64,000 nt of DNA, from positions 124,001-188,000 of the forward strand of contig JAMLGZ010000001.1 of the NCBI GenBank assembly GCA_023957385.1. Reading direction: 5' to 3'. Every line of letters starts with the position of its first letter. The first letter of the stretch is position 1. This document shows positions 44,803-54,378 of this stretch, in pieces. A model generated the notes under the pieces. That model worked only from the letters and a program-made list of their open reading frames with translations. It did not search any database and had not been told where the DNA came from. The DNA comes from Brumimicrobium sp. Its GTDB lineage: Bacteria; Bacteroidota; Bacteroidia; Flavobacteriales_D; Crocinitomicaceae. A program made the position numbers and the translations under genes.

Positions 44803-45740
44803 TATTTAAACGCTTCTTTAATCTTTTTAGTTAATTCTGATTTGGAAATGTCATAGGCTAAACATAGTAATTTTTTTACTGCTTTATCATTGGAAATTCC
44901 ATGACCTATAATGACATCAGAATTCACACCCAAGATAGGAGTTCCTCCGTAATTCTCATAATTAAACCTGTCGAAGTATGGATTTTCCCAATGTAGTTTT
45001 TGAGAAATTGCATACATTCCTTCAGCTTGCTTTAATACTACATTTCCTGTGAATCCGTCACATACAACTACGTCTGATTTATTTAAAAATAAATCACGCC
45101 CCTCAATATTACCTACGAAATTAAAATCTTTCGAATTTTTCATGAGCTTATAGGTGGATTGAGTTAAAAGATTACCTTTTTCCTCTTCCTCACCTATATT
45201 TAATAGACTTACCCTTGGGTTTTCTACATTCATTACATATTTAGAGTATAGTGAACCAAGAATTGCAAATTGATAAAGCACATCTGGTTTACAGTCAGCA
45301 TTGGCTCCTACATCTAAAATTATGGAAGTGGTTCCGTCAACATTGGGTAAAACAGAAGTAATACAAGGGCGAATAACCCCCGGAATAGAATGTACTTTAT
45401 ACAAAGCTCCGACTAAACAAGCACCAGTGTTTCCAGTACTTGAAAAAGAGTCGATCTTTTTGTTAGCCAATAATTCAAATCCAATTGCTATAGAGCTATT
45501 TGGTTTTTGAGGAATAGCTCGTGTGGGATGGTCATTAAAGGAAATAACATCAGGTGCATGAACAATACTTATACGAGGAGAATCAATGTTTTTACTTTTT
45601 AAAATAGGAACGATTTCTTCTTCTCGACCAATAAGCACTAGTTCTACATCATCCGGAAGCGCATCAAGGGCTAAAATAGCACCTAGAACGTTAGCTTCGG
45701 GTGCAAAATCACCACCACTAATGTCAATACCAAGTTTCAT
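44802..45740 (-). CDS. plsX: phosphate acyltransferase PlsX
   Basis: PlsX makes acyl-phosphate from acyl-ACP for phosphatidic acid synthesis. The 312-residue protein has [20 protein letters not shown] (family start ID-x-xGGDxAP), [34 protein letters not shown], and [19 protein letters not shown]. It ends one base over the fabH start and follows rpmF by 32 bp. Confidence 0.96.
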   Translation of the reverse strand: MKLGIDISGGDFAPEANVLGAILALDALPDDVELVLIGREEEIVPILKSKNIDSPRISIVHAPDVISFNDHPTRAIPQKPNSSIAIGFELLANKKIDSFSSTGNTGACLVGALYKVHSIPGVIRPCITSVLPNVDGTTSIILDVGANADCKPDVLYQFAILGSLYSKYVMNVENPRVSLLNIGEEEEKGNLLTQSTYKLMKNSKDFNFVGNIEGRDLFLNKSDVVVCDGFTGNVVLKQAEGMYAISQKLHWENPYFDRFNYENYGGTPILGVNSDVIIGHGISNDKAVKKLLCLAYDISKSELTKKIKEAFK

Positions 45741-45772
45741 AAGTGTAAATACACTTTAGTTAAAGAAGCTAG

Positions 45773-45964
45773 TTAAACAGCTACTTCTTTTTCTGCGATA
45801 ACTTGACCTTTGTAATATAATTTACCTTCGTGCCAGTGTGCACGGTGATATAAATGTGATTGTCCTGTTGTTGGACATGTTGCAACGTTAGCAGCTACTG
45901 CTTTTACGTGAGTTCTTCTCTTGTCTCTTCTAGTTGAAGAAGATCTTCTTTTTGGTTGTGCCAT
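45773..45964 (-). CDS. rpmF: 50S ribosomal protein L32
   Basis: The 63-residue basic protein starts [19 protein letters not shown] and has the L32 block [18 protein letters not shown] with a single cysteine and histidines. The classical second Cys pair is not complete, which is common in this phylum. It lies between yceD and plsX, the conserved arrangement that couples ribosome and lipid synthesis. Confidence 0.97.
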   Translation of the reverse strand: MAQPKRRSSSTRRDKRRTHVKAVAANVATCPTTGQSHLYHRAHWHEGKLYYKGQVIAEKEVAV

Positions 45965-45984
45965 TTTATTTTTATTTTAAATTC

Positions 45985-46503
45985 TTAATTCAAGTTTTTT
46001 AATGCATCCCAACGAGGATCTGTATTGCCTTTATTGGGATAGTCTTTTTCTTCTGAATTTACATATTTTTTTAATAGAGAAAGCATTTCTTCATTACATT
46101 CACCTTCTTCATGAATTGTGCGACTAGGTATAGCTACAGTCATTAATTCATAAATCATTCCTGCTATGTTAATACTATGATCTGAGCTTGGAATATTAAT
46201 TAGATTTTCATCATCACTCATTTCATTATCAAACTTGTAAACTAATTTGTGTTCAATTTCAATGGGAAATTCCATTAAATCTGTACATCTATCACAAGTT
46301 TTTCGCACAATTCCCTTAATAGAGAATTCACCGATTAACATAGTTTCCTTTTTTTCTAAGGTAAAGGCAACATCTACATCTGCTCCTTCTATGATTGAAT
46401 ATGTCAATTCTTCAAAGAACGTATCCGTTATCTTAAATTCATAGTTGTGTTTTCCCAACTTTAAACCCTCAAACGGTATCTCAAAATCTTTATTCGAACT
46501 CAT
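45985..46503 (-). CDS. yceD: YceD/DUF177 family protein (23S rRNA accumulation)
   Basis: The 172-residue protein matches the DUF177 family. The signature CDRCTDLMEFPIEIE lies at about 73-87, the fold is otherwise beta-rich, and the C-terminal PRWDALKNLN (family D-PRWxaLkkL) closes it. YceD homologues are needed for 23S rRNA accumulation. It is the first gene of the operon yceD-rpmF-plsX-fabH-accB-accC with a good promoter 23 bp upstream. Confidence 0.9.
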   Translation of the reverse strand: MSSNKDFEIPFEGLKLGKHNYEFKITDTFFEELTYSIIEGADVDVAFTLEKKETMLIGEFSIKGIVRKTCDRCTDLMEFPIEIEHKLVYKFDNEMSDDENLINIPSSDHSINIAGMIYELMTVAIPSRTIHEEGECNEEMLSLLKKYVNSEEKDYPNKGNTDPRWDALKNLN

Positions 46504-46525
46504 TTGCTCAAATGATTTGCGGGGG

Positions 46526-46557
46526 CAAATGTATAAATTTTATAGATATGCACCCAA
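46526..46557 (-). promoter_or_regulatory. promoter of the yceD-rpmF-plsX-fabH-accBC operon
   Basis: On the minus strand TTG (46557-46555), a 21-bp spacer and TACATTTG (46533-46526) match the Bacteroidota consensus; transcription would start about 16 bp before the yceD ATG. The FapR-type or other lipid-responsive operator was not recognised. Confidence 0.55.
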
Positions 46558-46754
46558 TTTTATAAAAATAGTCTACAAAAGTAGGTAATTTTTTTGACTA
46601 AACAAGTTTCTTTGTCGCTAATTCTAACTTAATTAAGTATTCATTCATCAAGAAAATAACTAAATGAAACAAATTTGATTGTCATTTGTTATAAAAGGTC
46701 CAGATATGATGCTGGAAATGACGATATTTGAAATTCATTATATAAGACACAAGA

Positions 46755-48965
46755 ATGGAAGCAACAATTAATAAAGATACTTTCCCTGTTACAGGAATGT
46801 CATGTGCTGGATGTGCTGGAAGTGTAGAAAATATTTTACGTAAAACGGATGGCGTGCAAACAGCGAATGTGAATTTTGCTGCCAACAGTGTTTTGGTTGA
46901 ATATGATACTTCCATCATAACTAAAGAACAACTCAAAGAAAGCTTGCAAAGTGCTGGATATGACATCATCATAGAAAAAGATAATGCTTATGAAAAGCAA
47001 CAAGAACTTGAGGATCAACATTATCAGGAAACAAAAAAGAGAACACTTTGGGCTGCTATTCTTACACTGCCCGTTTTTGTAATAGGTATGTTCTTTATGC
47101 ACTGGCACACTGGACATTATATCGAATTCATTTTTGCTACTCCTGTCTTGTTCGTGTTTGGACGTGAATTTTTCGTAAATACATGGAAACAAGCAAAACA
47201 CAGAAAAGTAAATATGGATACGCTCGTAGCATTGAGTACGGGTATCGCGTATGTTTTTAGTGTATTTACGCTGTTCTTTCCAGCTTATTTTCTTCGACAT
47301 GGGATAGAGCCTCACGTCTATTTTGAGGCGGCAACTGTTATTATCACGTTTATACTTTTAGGGAGATTATTGGAAGCAAAAGCTAAAACAAATACTTCTA
47401 CAGCCCTCAAAAAGTTGATGGGATTACAACCTAAAACTTTACGTGCAATCATCAATGGAGAAGAAGCTGAAATTCCTATTGAAGCTGTGGAAATCGGTAA
47501 TACTATCATCGTGCACCCTGGGGAAAGAATCCCGGTAGATGGGGTTGTAGTCAGTGGGAACTCAACGGTTAACGAAAGTATGATTACGGGTGAACCTATC
47601 GCCGTTGAGAAAAAAGCTGGGGATAAAGTTTTTGCAGGTACGGTTAATCAAACAGGAAACTTCCAATTTACTGCTGAAAAAGTAGGGAAAGATACCTTTC
47701 TTGCTCATATTATACAACGTGTACAAGAGGCTCAAGGGAGTAAAGCTCCTGTTCAACGTTTAGTAGATAAAATAGCAAGTGTCTTTGTACCTGTGGTTAT
47801 GGGTATTGCTTTGTTAACTTTTATTGTCTGGATTAGTGTAGGAGGTGAACTCGGATTTAGTCATGGTTTTACAACAGCTATCGCTGTATTGATTATTGCT
47901 TGTCCATGTGCACTAGGCTTGGCTACTCCTACTGCTATTATGGTAGGAATTGGGAAAGGAGCTGAAAATAACATCCTGATTAAAGATGCGGAAAGTTTGG
48001 AACTGGGACATAAGGTGAATGCAATTATTTTGGATAAAACAGGTACTATTACGAAAGGAAAGCCTACCGTTACAGATGTAAAGTGGTTTGCAAATGAACA
48101 AGATAAATCCATCTTACTAGCCATGGAATTGGCTTCGGAACATCCATTGGCTTTTGCTATTGTTGCAAAATTGAAAGAAGAAGGAGTTCAAGTTGCACCA
48201 ATTACTGATTTTGATAGTATTACAGGGCAAGGAATTACTGCAAAGGCAAATGAAAATGTGTACTTTGTGGGTAGTAGAGAATTATTAGCATCTAAATCAA
48301 TCTTGATAGATGATGAACTGGATCATACAATCAAAGAATGGCAACAAGAATCCAAGACAGTTATCTTCTTTATGGATGAGAAAAAACTCATTGCTATTTA
48401 CGGAATTACCGATGAGATAAAAGAAAATTCTATTGCTGCAATTGCCGAATTAAAACGGAAAGGGATAGATGTTTTTATGGTGACTGGAGACAATCAGAAT
48501 ACAGCCGAATCAGTTGCAAAAAAAGTGGGAATCGATTATTTTAAGGGAAATGCATTGCCACAGGATAAATCGGAGTTTATTAAAGAATTGCAAAGCAAAG
48601 GTAAAATTGTAGCAATGGTTGGGGATGGAATTAACGACTCAGAAGCATTGGCACAAGCAGATGTGAGTATTGCAATGGCACATGGCTCAGATGTAGCGAT
48701 GGAGGTAGCAAAAATTACACTTACTACTTCTGACTTGGCTGCTATTCCTAAAGCATTTAATTTATCTTCTCTAACTGTAAATGGAATTCGCCAGAATCTT
48801 TTTTGGGCATTGTTCTATAATGTAATTAGTATTCCTATTGCTGCTGGTGTGTTATATAGCGTGAATGGATTTCTACTTGACCCTATGATTGCTGGTGGAG
48901 CAATGGCATTTAGCTCGGTTTCTGTTGTATTGAATAGTCTTAGATTAAAAAATAAAAAGATTTAG
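46755..48965 (+). CDS. copA: copper-exporting P1B-type ATPase
   Basis: CopA exports cytosolic Cu+ across the inner membrane. The 736-residue protein has one N-terminal heavy-metal-associated domain with [10 protein letters not shown] (Cys17, Cys20). Membrane helices start at about residue 98, and the ion-site motif CPC lies at 383-385. The phosphorylation site is Asp427 in DKTGTIT. TGE-type MITGEPIAV and [10 protein letters not shown] complete the set. The P1B-1 (Cu+) assignment follows from CPC plus the C-terminal membrane residues YN and MxxSS ([17 protein letters not shown]). A copper chaperone gene follows. Confidence 0.95.
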   Translation: MEATINKDTFPVTGMSCAGCAGSVENILRKTDGVQTANVNFAANSVLVEYDTSIITKEQLKESLQSAGYDIIIEKDNAYEKQQELEDQHYQETKKRTLWAAILTLPVFVIGMFFMHWHTGHYIEFIFATPVLFVFGREFFVNTWKQAKHRKVNMDTLVALSTGIAYVFSVFTLFFPAYFLRHGIEPHVYFEAATVIITFILLGRLLEAKAKTNTSTALKKLMGLQPKTLRAIINGEEAEIPIEAVEIGNTIIVHPGERIPVDGVVVSGNSTVNESMITGEPIAVEKKAGDKVFAGTVNQTGNFQFTAEKVGKDTFLAHIIQRVQEAQGSKAPVQRLVDKIASVFVPVVMGIALLTFIVWISVGGELGFSHGFTTAIAVLIIACPCALGLATPTAIMVGIGKGAENNILIKDAESLELGHKVNAIILDKTGTITKGKPTVTDVKWFANEQDKSILLAMELASEHPLAFAIVAKLKEEGVQVAPITDFDSITGQGITAKANENVYFVGSRELLASKSILIDDELDHTIKEWQQESKTVIFFMDEKKLIAIYGITDEIKENSIAAIAELKRKGIDVFMVTGDNQNTAESVAKKVGIDYFKGNALPQDKSEFIKELQSKGKIVAMVGDGINDSEALAQADVSIAMAHGSDVAMEVAKITLTTSDLAAIPKAFNLSSLTVNGIRQNLFWALFYNVISIPIAAGVLYSVNGFLLDPMIAGGAMAFSSVSVVLNSLRLKNKKI

Positions 48966-48966
48966 A

Positions 48967-48974
48967 TAAATTTG
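48967..48974 (+). promoter_or_regulatory. -7 box upstream of the chaperone gene
   Basis: TAAATTTG matches TAnnTTTG exactly, directly after the copA stop and 21 bp before the ATG at 48995. The chaperone could be made without copA. No -33 element is clear. Confidence 0.35.
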
Positions 48975-48994
48975 TAGGTATAAAAAGTAAAGAA

Positions 48995-49204
48995 ATGAAA
49001 GAATTGAAATTCAAAACTTCCCTAAGCTGTGGAGGTTGTAAAAATAAAATAACCCCAGGAATGGACGCTATCGAAGGCATCGATAATTGGGATGTTGATT
49101 TAGAAAGCGCTGATAAAATCTTAACGGTAACATCAGAAAATGATGTCGAAAAAGAGGTAATCAACGCAGTTGAAAAAGTGGGATTTGTGATTGAGAAAGT
49201 ATAG
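48995..49204 (+). CDS. heavy-metal-associated (HMA) domain copper chaperone
   Basis: The 69-residue protein is a single ferredoxin-like HMA domain. The metal site CGGC lies in TSLSCGGCKNKITP (about 9-12). Second-half blocks are WDVDLESADKILTV and VEKVGFVIEKV. It would deliver copper to CopA, whose gene ends 29 bp upstream. Confidence 0.88.
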   Translation: MKELKFKTSLSCGGCKNKITPGMDAIEGIDNWDVDLESADKILTVTSENDVEKEVINAVEKVGFVIEKV

Positions 49205-49248
49205 GGTTAAGACTTATTCTGTGGTAACTGCAAGCGTCGAAAGTAGCC

Positions 49249-49722
49249 TTAATTAATACTCCCAAAAACTCTATTCATATCTTCTCTTGTAATTCTATCG
49301 GATCCAAGATAGATAAACCTTTCGTGGTTAAAATTATCAACTTCTACCATATCGTCTAATTCACCTCTAAATTCTTGGCTATTAGGGATATTATTAAATA
49401 CAGCTTTAATGTTAAAAAAAGGAGTTCTTGTCTCTTCACTTTCCTTTTTAATTTCAATCACTATTAATTCATTTCTAATGACAACAGAAATAAAAAATGA
49501 GCAATCCATAGAATCAAAATAATTCTTAACTTTTTCTAATGCATCTTTTAAAGTAGAAAGTACATTTTTCTGATCTAATAAAACAGGAAATTTATAAATA
49601 AGATAGAAATCTGAAATATAGAAAGGGCTACTATTCGTCTCAGAAGTATAATCGGTTGTGAATTAAAATAATACTTCGGTAATAGTATGTATTTGGTCTA
49701 CTGTAATTGGTGTCATTGGCAT
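49249..49722 (-). pseudogene. unrecognised gene interrupted by an in-frame stop at codon 20
   Basis: Read on the minus strand, an ATG at 49722 opens a frame whose first 19 codons encode MPMTPITVDQIHTITEVLF. A TAA at 49665-49663 follows. Past it the same frame stays open for another 137 codons to 49249, including YISDFYLIYKFPVLLDQKN and MNRVFGSIN at the end. No ATG, GTG or TTG lies between the stop and the ATG at 49509, so the natural start is probably 49722. A TAGGTTTG -7 box (49752-49745) lies in front of it. Most likely a recent nonsense mutation of a real gene, or a sequencing error. The protein family is unknown. Confidence 0.6.
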
Positions 49723-49916
49723 ATTGATTTTGTTTTTATTCACCCAAACCTACCCATAAATTCTTCTTCATCTAATTCAAATTATATATAATATATTAAT
49801 ATTATTATTTGATTTATTTATTTTATAAATAATTAGAAGAATTAAATGGAACACCACCAAGTATATCATTAAATAATGTAAGTACCAATTATGTAAAAGT
49901 AGAAACCATCAGAACA

Positions 49917-50711
49917 ATGAATATGTTTAATCAAGAAGGCATAATCCCTACAAGTATTCATGTTCCAACTAATAGAGATTTTCTAATTCATATAATTAAC
50001 GATGATCAAATATCATTAGATTTAGAAAATGATGATAGATTGACAATTTTACTCGATGGAGAACTATACTTAAATCAGAAAATGGATATCATTATTAGTG
50101 GGGATCCAAAAGCATCAGAAAATAAAAAATTAGATATTTATATGACTGGTGAAGATGAAGAATTTTTATTAATCGGTGATATTGACCTCCCAGTCTTTTA
50201 TAATGATGAAACTCAAACTCAAAATTCTGCCTATTTGTGGGAGGATTTTAGATTTGAAATTGATTTTGGCGAAAATATTCAATTAATAGATGAAGATAAA
50301 TTACAATTTCGATTTAAGGAAAATGGATATATAGTTTTGTATTCTGTAAATAAAGGTGATGTTTTAATGATGAATAATTTATTTATTTCAGTCAATGGGA
50401 CTATTTATGATTTTTCAGGACAATATAAAGTAGATAAAGTAGATTTAGTCACAACTAATCCAAATATTAATTATTGTGTAATAACACTTGATATATCTTC
50501 AAACAAACAATTCGTAGAAACGATTAAAGAAGATACGGGAACTAATGGATATCCTTATAAAATACACGAAAAATCAAATTCAGGATTACATTTATTGAGA
50601 AATTCACCATATTTTTCACTTAATAAAGGAAATAAAATAAATATCATAAAACAATCTAATTTAGATGATATTAAGGATAGATATATAATAAAAAAAGAGA
50701 GATTATTATAA
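49917..50711 (+). CDS. protein of unknown function, possibly 5'-truncated
   Basis: From the ATG at 49917 the protein has 264 residues, is acidic and beta-rich, and shows no signal peptide or membrane helix. The same frame is open upstream to 49833 (LEELNGTPPSISLNNVSTNY and on) but holds no start codon there, so the gene may have lost its 5' part or use the internal ATG. A perfect hairpin around the stop codon serves as terminator. It faces an accessory stretch with interrupted genes. I do not recognise a family. Confidence 0.5.
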   Translation: MNMFNQEGIIPTSIHVPTNRDFLIHIINDDQISLDLENDDRLTILLDGELYLNQKMDIIISGDPKASENKKLDIYMTGEDEEFLLIGDIDLPVFYNDETQTQNSAYLWEDFRFEIDFGENIQLIDEDKLQFRFKENGYIVLYSVNKGDVLMMNNLFISVNGTIYDFSGQYKVDKVDLVTTNPNINYCVITLDISSNKQFVETIKEDTGTNGYPYKIHEKSNSGLHLLRNSPYFSLNKGNKINIIKQSNLDDIKDRYIIKKERLL

Positions 50712-50722
50712 TCTCTCTTTTC
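50694..50722. terminator. hairpin terminator overlapping the stop of the preceding gene
   Basis: AAAGAGAGATTAT pairs with ATAATCTCTCTTT almost without loop, and a T-rich tract follows. It also reads as a terminator for the minus-strand gene at 50745. Confidence 0.75.
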
Positions 50723-50744
50723 TTAAATATCTTAATAATTAATA

Positions 50745-51800
50745 TCAATTAATAGTTATTTTTTTTACATAAATTTTATCAATCCCACTAAAGGTAACAT
50801 TTACATAACCTGGTTGTGTATCAGAATCATAATCATACTTAAATCTCATAGATAAATCATTACCACCATTAATATTTTGATCTGTGTTTTTAACATTATA
50901 AACATCTCCATTCAAATTTAATAAAAATCTATTATTAAAGATAATTGACATTTCTTCTAATGTAGGATAATCCCAACCACCTGTAAGTGATTTATTTTCA
51001 TCAACAATTAATGCCTTTCTTTGACCATTTTCCATATAAATGGCTACAATCGTTCCAGGATCACCATTTGGATCATAAACTTCTCCAATTTGATATCCAA
51101 TACTATTACCCATATTATTCAAATCATATCTCAAAAATGCAATTGAATCCAGTAATGAACTATTCATTATAGTAAGAGTATTATTTATTGACATAAGAGA
51201 ATCGATCAATTCATCACGTTTTGTAAATTCATCTAAATCATTTACAGATACTAATGTATCAACTACATTATCAAAATCACTAATTTTCATATAAGGATCT
51301 AAAATAGTCATATCAAAAGTAATATTATTTAAATCACTCATTGTCGCAAAATCATTGAAATCAATTCCATTTACACTATTAGCAACTTCTGCTGTTTTTG
51401 CTCTTTCAGCATATAAGGCATAAGGAACACTCTCTAAATTATCTGTTTTAGATAGAATACTTACACCACCCATAAATACTTCAACTGTAATTGAACAACC
51501 ATTTCCCCATTCAATATTTTCAAAATCAGTATTATTGATAGAACCGATTGTAATACTTAACAATCCATTTGCATCGGTTGTCGTATTATGAGTTTCTGAA
51601 AACCCATTTGCATTGTCATTGATAGAAATATCAACGTCCAAATTGGTATTCGATAATACAGTATCAGCACTATAAATAACCGCTTGGAAATTCATTCCTT
51701 GTGGCGGTGCTTGTGCAAATACACCTTGGTTAGAAATTACTCCAATCATCATTGTGATTGCTACTAAACCTTTTACGATAAACATTCTTAAATTTTTCAT
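50745..51800 (-). CDS. secreted surface protein with Bacteroidota tail-fibre-like N-terminal domain
   Basis: The 351-residue protein has a signal peptide (about 1-29, ending GVFAQ). A conserved N-terminal module follows (QGMNFQAVIYSADTVLSNTN ... TTTDANGLLSITIGS ... VPYALYAERAKTA). This module precedes many variable surface and fibre proteins in the phylum. A helical segment (about 140-230) separates it from a C-terminal domain of unknown type (GQRKALIVDENKSLTGGW). It lies 5 bp after a T9SS protein, so the two are probably cotranscribed. No obvious T9SS sorting domain is at its own C-terminus. Confidence 0.7.
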   Translation of the reverse strand: MKNLRMFIVKGLVAITMMIGVISNQGVFAQAPPQGMNFQAVIYSADTVLSNTNLDVDISINDNANGFSETHNTTTDANGLLSITIGSINNTDFENIEWGNGCSITVEVFMGGVSILSKTDNLESVPYALYAERAKTAEVANSVNGIDFNDFATMSDLNNITFDMTILDPYMKISDFDNVVDTLVSVNDLDEFTKRDELIDSLMSINNTLTIMNSSLLDSIAFLRYDLNNMGNSIGYQIGEVYDPNGDPGTIVAIYMENGQRKALIVDENKSLTGGWDYPTLEEMSIIFNNRFLLNLNGDVYNVKNTDQNINGGNDLSMRFKYDYDSDTQPGYVNVTFSGIDKIYVKKITIN

Positions 51801-51805
51801 AACTT

Positions 51806-52282
51806 TTATTTTTTAATCACTTTAAATTCTTTGACTTGTTGCTTATTCTTATCTAATACCTTTATAAAATAGGTGGAACTTTGATATTTCGACATATTTA
51901 TCTGCATAGTCGAAGAAAACTCTCCACTACTTAATTCTCTACCATTTATATCAAAAATTTGAAATGTAAATTGGTCAGAACTTTCTTCAATTAATAAAGT
52001 CAAAAAATCTGTAGTTGGGTTTGGATAAACAATTAATGAAATATCAAATTGTTCGTTTGTAATTCCTGAAGTTCCTTCATCATCAATAGTCAGAATTGTA
52101 TATCTATTCACGGCACTTTGTCCGTCAAAGGATATTCCACCACTATATTGCATGCTATAATCTCCATTTACTACCGTCCCCCCAAAAGCATTTACCGAGG
52201 TCTGTCCTACGGAGTAGTTTTGTGCATTTACACCGGCAAAGAGCAACAAAGTTGCACCTATACTTAAAATGATTTTTTTCAT
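51806..52282 (-). CDS. secreted protein with T9SS type A sorting domain
   Basis: From the ATG at 52282 the protein has 158 residues: a signal peptide (about 1-20, LSIGATLLLFAGVNAQ), a short region of about 65 residues, then a type A sorting domain (about 80-158). That domain starts VYPNPTTDFLTLLIEE and continues FQIFDINGRELSSGEFSS and YFIKVLDKNKQQVKEFKV. The domain directs export by the type IX secretion system. With so little mature sequence it may be a short adhesin, or a remnant. An ATG at 52339 would hide the signal peptide. Confidence 0.8.
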   Translation of the reverse strand: MKKIILSIGATLLLFAGVNAQNYSVGQTSVNAFGGTVVNGDYSMQYSGGISFDGQSAVNRYTILTIDDEGTSGITNEQFDISLIVYPNPTTDFLTLLIEESSDQFTFQIFDINGRELSSGEFSSTMQINMSKYQSSTYFIKVLDKNKQQVKEFKVIKK

Positions 52283-52319
52283 AGTTATTGTTTTAGTTAA
52301 ATTTATGTATAGGAGGTAT

Positions 52320-52868
52320 TTAATGATTTGACATTTCAAAAGAGAGTTCGAAAAAATCCTTGAACTCTTTAAGGGGTTCTAAACCAGCTATAACCTTAGT
52401 ACTACTGCTTAAAATTATATTCGTAGCTTTTAAGAAAGCCATCAAATATTTAATAAATTCCTTGTCAGAAATAAAATTAACCACTTTTGATGACGCTTCT
52501 TTAATCTGTTTTAAGAATTCTTTTACTTTCTCAAAATAAATATTCCAAATAGCTAATTTTGATTTTAATTGTACATCTGTCAATCCGACTTCATCAAACT
52601 TATCCCATTTTTCCGCTACTTCATTCTCAAACACTGCATTTAAATTTAGGTCTCTAATAATTGGCTTAATTTTCACCTTTACATCTTCGACCCATTCTTT
52701 TACATTAATATTGTTTCGACCTCCATCATCTAAACCATGATAAAACTTCTCTTCTATTTCATCAATGTCAACTAATTCAAAGATTGTGGTAGAAGAGTCC
52801 TTTAAAAATTCAGCAATATTTTTAATGTCATCTGCTTTGGGAGATCCGTAATAATAATAGTAATACAT
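52320..52868 (-). CDS. protein of unknown function (182 residues)
   Basis: The protein starts MYYYYYYGSPKADD, is rich in Lys, Glu and Phe, and is predicted mainly helical. It shows no signal peptide, membrane helix or recognisable motif; one hydrophobic stretch (YLMAFLKATNIILSSST) lies near residue 142. It lies upstream of the T9SS gene on the same strand. A TAAATTTG box on the minus strand at 52906-52899, with TTTG 25 bp further, suggests its own promoter. Confidence 0.5.
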   Translation of the reverse strand: MYYYYYYGSPKADDIKNIAEFLKDSSTTIFELVDIDEIEEKFYHGLDDGGRNNINVKEWVEDVKVKIKPIIRDLNLNAVFENEVAEKWDKFDEVGLTDVQLKSKLAIWNIYFEKVKEFLKQIKEASSKVVNFISDKEFIKYLMAFLKATNIILSSSTKVIAGLEPLKEFKDFFELSFEMSNH

Positions 52869-53260
52869 AAGAGGTTTTTTACTTTCTTGTTATGTTTACA
52901 AATTTACCTACAACTCCCCTTTATCCTTATTCAAATAATGTTTATTTTATTCAAAAACTATATCAATATATTTAATATGTAAATATTTTATCTTTAAAAA
53001 CAATCCGAATACAAAATTTGTAAACTAAATTTTTGGTTCAAATTAGATGGTAAATTTTTTATACGTATGATTTCTGTACAAGAATTTCGGATTTTACAAT
53101 CTTTCCTTGACTAAAATGCTAATTTCTACATAAAAAGAAAATGTACTGCACAATTCCTCAAAAGAATAAAATGCTTTTGCTTTAATAATTTCATTTTTTA
53201 CATTCACATTTTAAATATTTTATTAATTTTAGATACTAAAATATTTAAAATATAAGTAAC
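52869..53260. other. 392-bp AT-rich intergenic region between divergent genes
   Basis: It holds the promoter of the minus-strand gene on the left (TAAATTTG at 52906-52899) and the inverted-repeat operator of the XRE gene on the right (53208-53251). Between them I see no gene, RNA structure or other repeat. Confidence 0.5.
53208..53251 (+). promoter_or_regulatory. probable operator of the XRE regulator (15-bp perfect inverted repeat)
   Basis: ATTTTAAATATTTTA (53208-53222) and its exact complement TAAAATATTTAAAAT (53237-53251) flank a 14-bp spacer. The spacer contains TTAATTTTAG, a near -7 box, and the right arm ends 9 bp before the ATG of the XRE gene. The layout suits autoregulation by the encoded repressor. 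Confidence 0.6.
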
Positions 53261-53602
53261 ATGGTAAGTGAAATAGGAAATAGAATTAAAATGTTTCGAG
53301 AACAAAAAGGATTATCACAAGAAAATTTAGCATCTGAATTAGGAATTACTCAGCCGAGTTATGCACGGTTAGAAAAAGACGATAGCCGTATTAATGTTCC
53401 TCGTTTGATACAGATTGCGAAGTTATTAGATGTTACCGTGGCAGAAGTGTTGAACGAAAAAGCGAATATGATAATTAACCAACACGATAATGAAAGTGCG
53501 TATGGATATATTGAAGTTATCAATTCGGACAAAGAGCATATCCAAAGCTTGCAAAGTGAGGTGGCATTTTTAAAAAAGACGGTGGAGAAGTTGTTAGGAT
53601 GA
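53261..53602 (+). CDS. XRE-family transcriptional regulator with C-terminal coiled coil
   Basis: The 113-residue protein has a helix-turn-helix of the lambda-Cro/XRE type at about 5-60 (IGNRIKMFREQKGLSQENLA, GITQPSYARLEKD). A short coiled coil for dimerisation lies at about 90-113 (QSLQSEVAFLKKTVEKLLG). It probably controls itself through the inverted repeat upstream; other targets may include the neighbouring toxin-antitoxin genes. A decayed copy of its 3' end lies at 54379-54444. Confidence 0.85.
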   Translation: MVSEIGNRIKMFREQKGLSQENLASELGITQPSYARLEKDDSRINVPRLIQIAKLLDVTVAEVLNEKANMIINQHDNESAYGYIEVINSDKEHIQSLQSEVAFLKKTVEKLLG

Positions 53603-53606
53603 GAAT

Positions 53607-53665
53607 TTAACCACACTACACCGCATATTCTCTGTGCCCTCTGTGCCTCTGTGGTGAAAAAACCA
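53607..53665. repeat. intergenic repeat element of CTCTGTGCC type
   Basis: The stretch contains CTCTGTGCCCTCTGTGCCTC, a motif I associate with dispersed intergenic repeats, and terminal near-complements ACCACAC/GTGGTG. It lies directly after the XRE stop codon. A related-looking element follows the decayed XRE copy at 54452-54513. Confidence 0.4.
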
Positions 53666-53737
53666 ATAAAAAACAGGTCAATTAGTAATAATTCAATATT
53701 TCGCCGTATATTTATTTATCCATAAAATGAATTGAGT

Positions 53738-53977
53738 ATGGATATCCAAGCTAGAAAAATAGAATTTATACGCGATTTCCTAAAGATGCAAAACGAGGAT
53801 TTATTGACCATAATGGAAAAATTACTTCGAACTACCACAATGGAAACTAAGGACGATATTCACCCCATGACTGTTAATGAATTGAATAAACGAATTGATA
53901 AATCTATGGAAGATTCTAAAAATGAGAATTTAACAGAATCTACTGATTTGCTTCGTGAGATTAAAAAATGGAAGTAA
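53738..53977 (+). CDS. antitoxin-like protein of a RelB/ParD-type toxin-antitoxin pair
   Basis: From the ATG at 53738 the protein has 79 residues and is predicted helical (IEFIRDFLKMQNEDLLTIMEKL). A linker with TVNELNKRIDKSMEDS and a C-terminus DLLREIKKWK follow. This is typical of antitoxins of the addiction-module component family encoded just before ParE/RelE toxins. The toxin frame begins inside its last codons (overlap 10 bp), the usual coupled arrangement. A TTG at 53732 would add two residues. Confidence 0.7.
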   Translation: MDIQARKIEFIRDFLKMQNEDLLTIMEKLLRTTTMETKDDIHPMTVNELNKRIDKSMEDSKNENLTESTDLLREIKKWK

Positions 53978-54284
53978 AGGTTGTTTGGACTGATTTTGCT
54001 GAGAGTGAGTTAAACCATATTTTTGAGTACTATCATCAAAAAATTAACTTAAACTAGCTCGAAAACTAATTACACAAATTGTATTAGACACTGACATTTT
54101 AAAAACGTTTCCAGATATAGGAACAGAAGAAGAAGCTTTAAAAACAAGACCTCAATTATTTCAATATATACTTAGTTCTAATTACAAAATCATCTATTGG
54201 CATAACAGCAAAATGGATAGAGTTGAGATTGTTGATGTTCTTGACACCCGACAAAGCCCAAGTAAAATAACAAGAAATGCATAA
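53968..54284 (+). pseudogene. ParE/RelE-family toxin, frameshifted
   Basis: The first frame from the ATG at 53968 encodes MEVKVVWTDFAESELNHIFE and continues to a TAG at 54055-54057. After a -1 shift near 54051 the frame continues with KLARKLITQIVLDTDILK, then TRPQLFQYILSSNYKIIYWH and VEIVDVLDTRQSPSKI to the TAA at 54282-54284. Joined, this is a full ParE/RelE toxin of about 105 residues, with the conserved YKIIY and DTRQ-P blocks. A single indel destroys it, so the toxin is inactive unless the read is wrong. The antitoxin upstream is intact. Confidence 0.75.
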
Positions 54285-54378
54285 ATATATAGGAAATGGT
54301 AATATAGAATACCCTTTCTGAGTGTCTTTTACTTTTCTAATTGACTGATGTGATGATATCTCGTAATTTGTATAATAG

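Noticed and set aside
46836..47315. 159-codon frame antisense to copA
   Set aside because: It is a shadow of the conserved ATPase; no homologous family or ribosome start signal supports it.
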